Source: Abelmoschus esculentus (lineage: Eukaryota > Streptophyta > Magnoliopsida > Malvales > Malvaceae). Taken from it: a stretch of DNA of 64,000 bases. Of this stretch, positions 12,156 to 21,530 are shown piece by piece. The notes under the pieces were generated by a model. The model ran no database searches, was not told where the DNA came from, and saw nothing but the letters and a program-made list of their open reading frames with translations. Each line of letters begins with the position of its first letter. Positions within the stretch are counted from its first letter, which is position 1. The stretch covers positions 5,401,501 to 5,465,500 of the forward strand of contig JAUCBN010000023.1 of NCBI GenBank assembly GCA_035048815.1, given 5' to 3'. Both the position numbers and the translations under genes were made by a program.

Positions 12156-12398
12156 CTTAAGTGGAAAAATTATTAGGTGAACTTTGTTCACCATGTTATA
12201 CATGGTCACAATTAATCAGGATTATTGATCTTAATTTTTTCCATGTGAATCATCACCTTTTTACTACATGGATTTAGTGGATAGGTAGTTATTAGGCGAG
12301 TAGTTATTAGGTGATTATTTAAAGATTAACGATCTTAATTGCTTAGACTATAAATAACGTAGTGGACAGAATTCACCTAATAATCTCTCCCTTAAGTG
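12156..12398. mobile_element. hAT-type MITE with perfect 8-bp TSD
   Basis: The 8-bp repeat CTTAAGTG lies at 12156-12163 and 12391-12398. The 227-bp body (12164-12390) has terminal inverted repeats of about 28 bp: GAAAAATTATTAGGTGAAC at the left, and the complement of the right end reads GGAGAGATTATTAGGTGAAT. No coding capacity. In the intact pectinesterases the same CTTAAGTG occurs once, so they show the empty site. An 8-bp TSD with short TIRs is typical of hAT non-autonomous elements; the superfamily call is from TSD length only. Confidence 0.9.
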
Positions 12399-12439
12399 CC
12401 TCCGATTGCTGCTTGGCTCCTGTAATGCTCTCGGATCAA

Positions 12440-13300
12440 ATATTCTTTACAGTCTATTAAACAATTTAAAACGTTTTAAATTCAAGTTCTAATATAGTGA
12501 AATAAAAGAATTCTTTCGCAATTTAAAAAATATAAGAAAAATCTTTACGAATTTTCATCGAAAGATATTACGGATGTGATACGTGTCAAGGACACTTATT
12601 AACACAAATCGAACCGAAAAAAGTAAGAAGTGATAGCGTAACAGATGCAGAGCTAAATTCTTTTTAATATATCATTTTCTTAAACGATATTTAAAAAAAT
12701 TAATTATTTATAAAAGAGTATCAATTTAAATAAATAAAAACATTAAATTATTTATAAAAAGTCAATTATATATATTTTAGTTTTTTATATATATAATACA
12801 TAAAAAGCATAATTTTTCAAAAATTTTGGGTGTCTAATTATATTTTTTATTCCTCTAATAAAAGAATAATTTATAAACTATAACCCTAATTTTTATATTT
12901 TAAACTATCTTAAAAATATACATTATCCATAATTTCTCAAAACCTAACCACAACCCCTAATCTTGAATCCTAAACCACTAGTTTAAAGTGTAGACACCGA
13001 TAGAGACACAATAAAAGAATAAACCATTCACCCTCTTTGTTGAGCAAAACTCCTCAACCTCTTTTCTATGCATCATTTTCTGTTTCCTGTTAAAATTTTC
13101 TAAAAAATGAATTTTAAACCCCAACCCTAATTTTCTAAAGCCTAAACCCTAAACCTATACCATACCCCTAATTCCCTGAACCCTAATCATAATCTTTTAA
13201 CCTTAAACTCTAAACCCCTAATTTAAAGCGAATGCACAAATAAATGCATAGGAAAAAGATAGACGATTTGCAACACTCTTTGTTGGCCACTTAATTTTAA
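12440..13300 (-). repeat. AT-rich stretch with two inverted copies of the TTTAGGG-like repeat
   Basis: No gene. About 12850-13030 and 13060-13270 hold CCCTAAA-like motifs: the same dispersed repeat as at 9290 and 11080, in opposite orientation. A related piece recurs at about 38330-38460 before unit 2, so this sequence is part of the duplicated block. Confidence 0.55.
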
Positions 13301-13506
13301 ATTAAGTAAACTATCATCGAAGAGATCAAAATAAGAAAATAAAGCTCTAAAGGTCTATAAATAAATCCATACAATATTATTCCAGCAACATGTTCCAAAA
13401 TAATTACATATTATTTTTGGACTATTATTTCCTCAATTTAGTTCCAAAACTAAATTAAAAAAGAAACAAAAAGGATTTTGCATGATATCATGGTTTCAAG
13501 ATCATT

Positions 13507-13799
13507 TCAGAGCTTATCTCTTCTTAATTCTAACTAATTAGGCAATTGTACCCAAGTGCACTTCATCAGCTCCATGTATGATTCTCAGCGTTGTTGTTAC
13601 TGCCCACAGGTGTGCCAACACTGAGTCGAATTAGACCTCGGCTCCACCATGTTCTTGGATTGCCATGTTCAGCATCTTCAGTGCCATGTTCTCGGACTTT
13701 CTTGTTTCCAGGTCGAATGAGATGATTTTCCATCAGCCGCATGCCACGTTCAACAGCACCAAGCAATCTCAAGCAGTCTTCAATGGCCGAGTCTTCCAC
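13507..13799 (-). pseudogene. Acyl-CoA dehydrogenase (IBR3/ACAD10-like) 3' fragment, unit 1
   Basis: Lies on the same strand as, and about 145 bp beyond the stop of, the unit 1 pectinesterase. In one frame it reads DCLRLLGAVERGM. In a shifted frame it reads NMALKMLNMAIQEHGGAEV. In a third it reads SVLAHLWAVTTTLRI then HGADEVHLGTIA. These are, in order, conserved C-terminal segments of the plant peroxisomal acyl-CoA dehydrogenase-like protein IBR3. The frame changes and the missing middle make it a dead fragment. Here a stop follows GTIA, unlike the unit 3 copy. A continuous 77-residue frame covers 13799-13566 and looks like a small conserved protein, but it is a mixture of frames of this relic. 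Confidence 0.8.
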
Positions 13800-13944
13800 A
13801 TTTATTCTGTGTAACCTAGTCTATAAATCTGTCCTTTCTTCCTTCTTATTTGTCTGATCAACGTGTGATTTTATTCTCCAGCAAGATTGGGAAATTATAC
13901 ATGCACACTTATTCATACTTTCCATATCTATTTTGCTTGGATCT

Positions 13945-15707
13945 CTATAGACCAGGAATCATCCCAGCTGTGTAAGGCACACCGGATTTAGGGATCCAGT
14001 CCCCACCAATTAAGAACGCACCGGCGGTGAATTGCTGAGCTTGAGCGGCAGTGATCTTCTGGATACCTCTCCATTTAACCCTATTTGTTTGGTCAGCACC
14101 CGGTCCCCGATTGTTGTACTCAGAGTACCATAGGGTATCGAGGGCGAAGTTGCCGTTCCAAGGACTCCATCCCTCTGGCGCGACGATATCGTCCAGCTGA
14201 GATTGCATGATGATGGTCCTCGAGTACTCTTTCCAGGGTCGACCGAGATATGTCTTGCTTTTCGCCTTCACCAGCAGGTAGTCCTGGGCGCCACTGATGA
14301 CACAGTTTTGGATGACAAAGCCAGTGGCACTGCGGCGGTCCTTCCTTCCTTGTGCAGTGACCATGCATTGTTGATTGTCGAGCGGCTTTCGAACGATGAG
14401 TTTACAATTCTGAAGGACTGTAGCGGAGTCGCCGAAGATGTAATCGACGGTGCCGGAGACGGTGCAGTCCCTATAGTATTGGCGATGACTGTGGGCGTAA
14501 AGGGTGTCTTGGTAGCCATCCATTTGACAGTTATGTATGATGGATTGATCACCTTGGACCTTAAGTGCCACTGCTTGTTCCTTGATGGCTCCCGCAGTGT
14601 TCTGGAATCCCATGTCCTTTGCCATGAAGTTTGCACCAATAGCAGCTGTAAACATTTCATTTAAATTACTCAAATTCAAGCACCGGTTTTATAATATAAT
14701 GCAATCTAAACTCATAAATACTAACCAACGGTTGCGCTGTCGAATGTGGCAGTGCCGTCCTTAACGTTCAAGCTACCAGTGACGATGGTCTTAGTCGGTC
14801 CGTCTCCGATGAACACAACATTGGACATATACTTGTCAACAATAACATTTTCTTTGTAAACACCAGCCTTGATGTGTATCACAAATGGAGAAGCATTTTT
14901 CTTAGGGACTTCCTTCAACGCTTGATTGATGCTGTTATATTTGCCACTACCATCTTTAGCGACAACAACATTCGGTTGCATCTGCGACGGATTTTGTTGC
15001 AATAGCATCCGTTGCCGAGAACTAACCCACCTAGGGAACCCATCTTTAGCCAACAATTTACGTGTACCGCCTCCGGCTCCGGTCAAGCCTGGATAGTTAA
15101 GATCACGGATGAGTTTAGGAATTTCACAAACCATGGCTAAACTATTACTAGTGAGCATTTGTGAAGTGTTCATCAATTTTCTCATCTTCTCGCCCGCTAC
15201 TGTGGATACATTCACGAACCCATCCAAGCAAGTTTGTTGATATGTAATGGAGCCACTCAACCAAATTTTGAGGTTCTCCATGTATTCGTCTAGCGTGCTA
15301 GTATCGAATGCACCGAGCTGGTCGATCGACTTCATGAGGTCATCAATGGCGTATCCCATCACCTCTTTACAGATGTTGAGAGCTTGACGAGACATCGGGT
15401 CATTGACCGCATCTTGAATGGTGCCGGAGTTTTTGACAACGTTCTCTATCTCTTGGATAGCCGCTTGGAAACCCGCCTTGATCAGCTCCTTGGAGTCTGT
15501 GGTGTTGCTTCCCGTTAGGCTCTTTTCGCATGCTTCTTTGTAATCAGTTGGTTGGCAAATCTTTTGCACGGCCTTCTTGGAAGCCTGCAGCTCTCCCCCG
15601 CCTGCACTGCGTCCGCTACGACTGTGGGTAACACTGACGGCCACTGCCACCACCATGGCCACCAAAATGACAGAACAAACACCGATAATTACGACTGCTT
15701 TTCCCAT
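13945..15707 (-). CDS. Pectinesterase with PMEI pro-region (pollen type), unit 1
   Basis: Two exons, 15707-14726 and 14645-13945, separated by an 80-bp GT-AG intron, give 560 residues. The enzyme removes methyl esters from cell-wall homogalacturonan. Residues about 3-27 form one hydrophobic segment (signal-anchor). About 43-200 is the PMEI-like inhibitor domain, with KKAVQKICQPTDYKEAC and TCLDGF cysteines. RKLL near 217 is the usual subtilase processing motif before the catalytic domain (from about 246, NVVVAKDGSGKYNSINQAL). Catalytic signatures are all present: GVYKE, QAVAL (Gln about 351), QDTLY (Gln/Asp about 373-374), GTVDYIFG (Asp about 395), LGRPW (Arg about 463). A start six bases earlier would be TTG; the ATG at 15707 was chosen. 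TATA-like TATTTAAGG lies 127 bp upstream. It differs from the other copies at a few residues (for example LL for LP after QDY). Confidence 0.93.
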
Positions 15708-15833
15708 TTTCAAATAGCTTTCTTGCTTCTTATGCTTTTTCTCTCACGCTAATGTACTTTTTGAAGAAAAAGGAGCTCACTAAGAAAGCTTGTAAGAATG
15801 TTAATTTGTATGAGGTAAACGAAGAACCTCTTT

Positions 15834-15842
15834 CCTTAAATA
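15834..15842 (-). promoter_or_regulatory. TATA-like box of the unit 1 pectinesterase
   Basis: TATTTAAGG on the minus strand, 127 bp before the ATG. The same motif occurs at the same distance in units 2 and 3. Confidence 0.5.
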
Positions 15843-15849
15843 GAAGAAA

Positions 15850-17297
15850 CTTGAGAACATGAACTGTGAATTTATGGTTAAAAACATTTGGACAAAATCC
15901 CAAACTCAGTCTTTGATTTTGATCTAAAATGTTGGGTCTCGTTTGAACGTTTACATGTTATTTTTTTCGGACATTGTAGTCTTTGGGGGGTTATTTATAG
16001 CTATTGAAACTATCCGCAGCATAAAAATACATTTATTTTGTAAGAAAGAATAAAAATATATATTGATATAATTGTACCACACATCTCTCTATATACGTTC
16101 TTTTGTTCGATATGACAACGCTCGTTGTATCTAATTTGATGTGATTGTTTACTACTGCATCAAAATATATAGGAATATATTATCATTTTGTTCGAGAAAA
16201 AATAAAAAATTCGTGTAAACTGATTTGGTAACTTCGACGGATCAACTAACATACATCATGACTAAGGCTCTTGGTTCATGTAAGCATAACTACTCTAGTA
16301 CTAAGTTCTAAATTCGACACTGTACAATCTATAGTCCTAACCCTTAAATCCTACTAACACTCAAAATAAGATTATGTTAATTTTACATAGATTTAGTATC
16401 CAAGTTTTTCTCTAAATTAAAACACATTGATTGTTGTGTTGGCCTCTACTTCAGCGAGGTATATAGTTCAAATTCAGTTTAATTCAGCGAGCTATTTTAG
16501 TAATTAATGATTTTTAATTCGATTAATTTTGATTTTTGTTTTTTCATGTTAACATTATTCTTTTTAAATTTTATATTTTATTTTGATAAAATAACTTTAT
16601 TTTATGACTTTTAAACTTTAAAAGGTAAAATTTGAAGATGTTTTTCATAAATATTTGTTAAAATTTTATTTTTAAGTAAAAAATAATAAAAATATATCTA
16701 TAGTATTTAAGTAAAAAATATTTATATTTATTTTATAAAAATAATAATAAATTAAACAAAAAAATCAAATTCAATTAGATTAACAACAGTTTGTAAACTC
16801 ATAAATCATAAACCGTCTAAACATATCAATTCAATTATTTATTTATTTTTTGAATCAACTATAATATTATAATAGTATATGTTCTAAAGTGAACTCTCAA
16901 CCATTACATATTGATTGTTCAAACAATGTGCTGACATTATTAGTGCTCGAATCCGTGACCTCTAAGAACAACAACCGTTCCCCTAACCACTGAGGCTAGA
17001 TGGTTCGTGCATCTGAACTTCATTTAAAATTTAGGTTAAGAATGCTCTTTTTTGACATCCAACAAATTTGGAATTGGGAGTTGGAACCATAAACACGAGG
17101 TGTACACAGCCTTATAAATTCTTCACTGCGACCATAACGGGATTCATTCAGTTGTTTCATGCAACTATTATGGGATTCGTTCAAATATTTTAAATCAAAA
17201 TAAAATTATTTATGACAGTGTAGGAAAAAAACTCAAAAATATTCCGACAATGCAGTCCCTTTCCGACAGACAAGTTATCTTCGTCTTAAAAAAGACA
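15850..17297. other. Divergent intergenic region of unit 1
   Basis: Shared promoter side of the pectinesterase (-) and the polygalacturonase relic (+). AT-rich and conserved in units 2 and 3 with many small changes. It contains a SINE at about 16836-17009. Confidence 0.5.
16836..17009 (-). mobile_element. tRNA-derived SINE, unit 1 copy
   Basis: Read on the minus strand it starts with TAGCCTCAGTGGTTAG, an A-box-like motif, followed about 40 bp later by GGATTCGAGCAC, a B-box-like motif, and ends in an AT-rich tail. The site CATCTGAACTTCATT follows at 17010. A diverged version of it precedes the element. Orthologous copy at 41914-42087, independent relative at 60196-60367. Confidence 0.65.
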
Positions 17298-17353
17298 TTA
17301 TAAATAACAGGGGGACAGAGGGTCTGCACCAGATTAATCTCCATCGTTGGAAG

Positions 17354-17857
17354 ATGAAGGTTTCCTTCATAATGGTGACTTCTGTCATTGTTATGCTCTT
17401 GTGCTTAGCTCTCATCCATTGTTGCCATTGCAAGGATCTGTTTAATCCGGTAGCGGCTAAACATACAGCTAGAGATGCCGAAAACGGCATCGTCGCCCTC
17501 GATGTCAAAGCTTTCAATGTGTTAGAACATGGTGCAAAGGCCGATGGAAAGACTGATAGTTCAATCGTATGTTGTTGTTTTCTTCATACATATCTGTGCA
17601 TAATTATGGAGGTTTTACATGGAATTTGTTGTTGATTTTTGTGTTGCAGAATTTTATGAGGACTTTCGAACCTGCTTGAAATTTCCATGGAAATGCTATG
17701 ATGGTCATCCCCGACATCGTGTTCTTGATCGGACCTGTTTAATTTTCAGGACCCTGTTTCAATCCATCTTTGTTGCTTGTTCAAGTTAATCGAGGTGTCG
17801 GAGACGACATATAGATTGAACGTTTCAGGCCATAGACTGGTTAATTATTACCAAACT
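17354..17857 (+). pseudogene. Polygalacturonase (GH28) pseudogene, unit 1
   Basis: Exon 1 (17354-17566) encodes a signal-peptide-like start and FNVLEHGAKADGKTDSSI, the usual N-terminus of pollen-type exopolygalacturonases. Exon 2 begins at 17650 after a TGCAG acceptor. It reads NFMRTFEPA, then a TGA where the family has Cys, then NFHGNAMMVIPD and FLIGPV, then a TAA. The reading ends at 17857, where transposon sequence begins. Later exons with the catalytic Asp residues are missing. TATAAATA at 17298-17305 is a likely former TATA box. It is divergent from the pectinesterase, about 1.65 kb away. Confidence 0.85.
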
Positions 17858-20800
17858 TTGAGGATAGTCATCAAATTGCCCGAGCAATTCCCTCGTCGCA
17901 ATTGCCCAAGCATTCGAATAACTGACTAGGCAATCCGACTGAGCCTAATTGCCGGAATGAGTTGAGCGGTGCGAGCACTCATTTACAAAAAAGAATTCAA
18001 TTCGGACATCACTCTATAACTCAGGATAATCCAACCTCTTCTCTCACCTATTCGATTTCATCTATTTTTTCATTTATTGTTTATTTTTGTTTATTTAAAC
18101 TCTTATAACCAATACTTGCGTTTTTAATTTACAGTGCGATAACTTAAGCAAAGTGTCCCAAACCAATCCATGTGGAGACGATATCTAATCTATACTATTA
18201 CTTAGGACGTGTACACTTGCACCGTTTGAGTTGCATTAAAATCACGCAACAAGTTTTTGGCGTCGTTGCCGGAGATTGACAATTGATGTTAGTTGTTTTT
18301 GTTATTGTATTTTTATCTTTATCGTTACTAAATTATTTTACTTTTATTAAAAAAAAAATAGGTGCGCTTCAAGTTGAAGGAACTTTGAGATGCAGAACGA
18401 TAAAAAGAAGTCTATTCGAGAGTTGATGTTGGAAGATAAGAATCGAGCCAATCAAGAATGTTTTACATTAAATGATGATTACCTATTCCAACCAAGAAAA
18501 GGCCAACAAGTTCATGCCACGATAATTTTTTTGTTCTTATTGTGGAGGAAATCATTTTTTTAATAATTGCCCGTACAATGTTAGAACATATGGCCACATG
18601 GAGGACCAAAGATGGAATCAACAACAAAATTCTTCATGGTATGATCAAAACGCTCATTTTTTTTACTATAACAATTTTGTTGATGCTACAGATATGCCAT
18701 GACAATATTTCTTTTCAAGAGTATCCAAATTCATTGGAGGAAAGATTGCAAGCATCAATGGCTAGAATTGACAGATTAATGAGAGATCAATCAATGTCCA
18801 TGGATGCAATTATATCTAAATTGGATGCACGCTTGAGGAATTCGGAAGATCAATTAAGGAGATTTACATATGTCATGATAACATACCCCGACAATCAATT
18901 CTTAGGGATACTGAAATCCCAACACTAGAGGACAAGAAGGAACATCGGAAACCTCTAAGTCAAGAGCATGTTGATGAGAAATAATGTCTAATATTGGATG
19001 AGTCTAAATAAATAATTGTCACAACAATTAAAAAGCCTGAACAGAGCAATGTCACGATAAAATTTAGTGAATCCGAGAGGATTAATGCTTCAACAAATTC
19101 CGAGGAGTCTGATTCCTAGGATGATGCAACAATGTTGATGCTGAAGCAGAAATCTGTGGATTACTCTTACCCATAGTTGTTAGAGCAATTATATGACGGC
19201 ATGCTTGATCAACAAGATGATAATACTTTATTAATAGAATATGAGACGATATTGACTAAACCTTTTTGAATTTTTCAAGAATCATCTCTTCCATTGCAGA
19301 TATCTTCTGATAAGTCAATGTTACAAGATTTGAAGCCATCAAAAGTAAGGTATGATTGTTTGGGAAACAATACTTTATCCTTGGTTTTTCCTTCCAAAAT
19401 TAGTGTCATACCAAACTCTCTACTAATGGAGATGTTTGAGAAAGCTAAAGAACACAGTGGGTTGATGCTTAAAGACTTTGAGAAAGATGATCATTCACTT
19501 GACTTCCACCAAATTTTAGCAAAAGATTATCCCGGCAATTGGTTTGGGCAACAATTGCCTCGACAACGAAGGTTATTTTAAACTATTATGGATATCAACG
19601 AAAATAAGATGATTCAATGGTTGGATGTTTATATAATTTTTTCTAATAAGATGTTCATGCCTTCAAGAACAATAGCAAGGTGAAGGATATATATAGACTA
19701 CAAGAGAACTCGAAAGAAATACACCTCTATCATAATAATGCAAAAGGGAACCACCGTACTCATATTGGTCCAACCCTTTTTGGGCAGAATTGTCATTCGA
19801 TGGATGATACGGATGGATTATAAGAAAAATAAAAAGTGACCATCCATAAGTTTTCTTTATATTTAATATTATTTTTATTTTTTTTATTTTTATATTTATC
19901 TTCTTAATTTTTTCCTTCCTTGTTTATTTGATTTTTACAATAAAGAACCACAACCATCATGTCCAAAATCCTTTAACCAGAAAACATCTCATAGGTAAGG
20001 AAATTTTATTCTTATATGTTTAATTCGAATAATTCTTGTGTTTATGTGCAAGGTAGAGAGATTCTTGTTAATGTCACTATGCAGACCCCGAAATATGCCT
20101 TGGCAAGTGCATATGCCTCGTTAAATATTCATGGAATGTCAAATTCTTTCGATACAACCATCACGAGAGTTATCCAGAAGATCTTTTTCAGCAGTCCTAT
20201 CCATTTCTCTATTTTTCATGTTGCATTACTTGTCACGACATCTGAATTTGTACATCAAGATTTAATCGAACTACAATGCCCAATGCCTAAGCAAATAGAG
20301 ATGCACTACTCCTTGGATGTGATTCATGAAAGAGCACACTGCAGGTCACATGAGTTCAATCACATTAACGAGGACAGAAAATTAAATCCACAATAAAAAG
20401 GAGATTATTAACTCAAGGTGACGACCTTTCTAATTGACTCATTTTTATTTTCATTTTTTTACCTTTTTGTTTTATGCATTGGGGACAATGCTCATCTCGA
20501 GTTTTGGGTGTTTACCTTTAATTAATTCATGATAGTTACTTTCATAATTAATTGTTGCATATAGATTGCATATATTATTTGCCAAGTATTTCAATTTGAT
20601 CTAATTGCTTTAAATTTGATGGATAACCAATGATAAATTTTTTTCCATTGCACTTAATTGAAATTGTCTTCAATTTTAGGATTGCATTGGAAGAATCTAG
20701 AATTTCACTATGATGTTGATTTTTTTACATGGTTATGACTTGTTGATTGATAGAAACTTTGTGAATTTAGGTTGTTAGAATTTTGGGTAAATAAAAAAAA

Positions 20801-21340
20801 AGAAAATGGATAAGCAATATCATTCTATAGGTGCCCGAAACTGGCTCTAGTTTGTGTGCATTGAAGAATCACTAAAGATGCCTGAAACTGGCTCTAGTTG
20901 ATAAAATTAAAGGAATTGCTTAATTGCTAGAGGTGCTCGAAACTAGCTATAGTAAAATTGAAATTCATTCTCAGGCAATTATTGTGTTAAACTGACTGTT
21001 CACATAGACTCTTTAAAATTGACTTGTACATAACTACACATACACTTGGTCACGAGTATTATAGTTTTATTCTAGGTAATTGCTTTGTTCTCTGAAGAAT
21101 TAAAAGGTGATCATACTTTATGCCCCGATTCTGAGGTTGAAAGTTAAAAAAGGTTACAAAACTATGACCATCAACTTACCAAGGAATAAAGATTAGATCT
21201 TCAATTCAAAATGAACCCTAAAACTAGACATTTGCTTCAAAACTTCAGAAACTCGGTTCCATAAAGCTTCTATAAACTTAAATACATTTGTATTCGATAC
21301 TAACACATGAATCCAAATAACACAGTTAAAAACTACTTGA
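17858..21340 (+). mobile_element. Decayed Ty3/gypsy-type gag-bearing element
   Basis: Starts exactly where similarity to the unit 3 polygalacturonase relic stops. At about 18254 TTTTTGGCGTCGTTGCCGGA is a primer-binding site resembling the tRNA-Asp type used by Athila-like elements. Gag remnants follow: ATGCAGAACGATAAAAAG at about 18390, a zinc knuckle CSYCGGNHFFNNCPYN at about 18530, and open pieces at 18542-18928, 19294-19581 and 20016-20396. Near 20470 cattggggacaatgctcat resembles the 3' UTR of such elements. Three copies of a gcccgaaactggctctag-like motif lie at 20833-20965. No reverse transcriptase or integrase and no matching 3' LTR were seen, so boundaries are approximate. Confidence 0.6.
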
Positions 21341-21530
21341 CAACAATGTTAGTTTAAGATAATTTTCCTAGTAGTGAAGATCATAAACTAAATTGCAATG
21401 TAAGCAATTAACACCAAAAACTTTAAGTCATTGAAAGTAAGAAATGTTAAGAGCGGGGGAGAACCATTCAAGCACAGGGATGGAGATAGATCTGTTATGA
21501 TAGAGGATGAAGGACAATTCGTAGGAAATG
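21341..21530 (-). mobile_element. Fragment of the outermost copia element (left of the solo LTR)
   Basis: Short stretch between the gypsy relic and the solo LTR. The minus reading (TNCPSSSIITDLSPSLCLNG) continues across the solo LTR into 24848 onward if the LTR and one TSD are removed. Probably the host copia element into which the LTR inserted. Confidence 0.4.

Larger units (their letters stand above)
10260..12437 (-). pseudogene. Pectinesterase pseudogene (fourth, oldest copy), cut by insertions
   Basis: Pieces match exon 2 of the intact pectinesterases in the same order and strand. 10260-10370 matches the C-terminal end (gatccagtccccaccaatta region). 10731-11075 matches the catalytic core from the LGRPW region back past the VDYIFG region. 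12095-12163 and 12391-12437 match the region upstream of QDTL. Three stretches of foreign DNA separate them: about 10370-10730 (unidentified), about 11076-12094 (TTTAGGG-like repeats plus a LINE tail) and 12164-12390 (a MITE). Many substitutions and lost frames mark it as an old relic. No exon 1 was found. It shows that the pectinesterase cluster once had at least four members. Confidence 0.8.

Noticed and set aside
13566..13799. Conserved 77-codon frame in all three units as a new small protein gene
   Set aside because: The nucleotide sequence decodes as an acyl-CoA dehydrogenase 3' fragment across several frames. Conservation reflects recent duplication.
14203..14664. Long plus-strand open frames (153-165 codons) opposite pectinesterase exon 2, also at 39316-39813 and 45262-45723
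   Set aside because: They are antisense shadows of a GC-richer conserved exon. Their conservation follows from the duplicated gene, and no family is recognised.
20820..20965. CRISPR-like spaced repeats (gcccgaaactggctctag, three times)
   Set aside because: Only three imperfect copies at unequal spacing, inside a plant retrotransposon relic.
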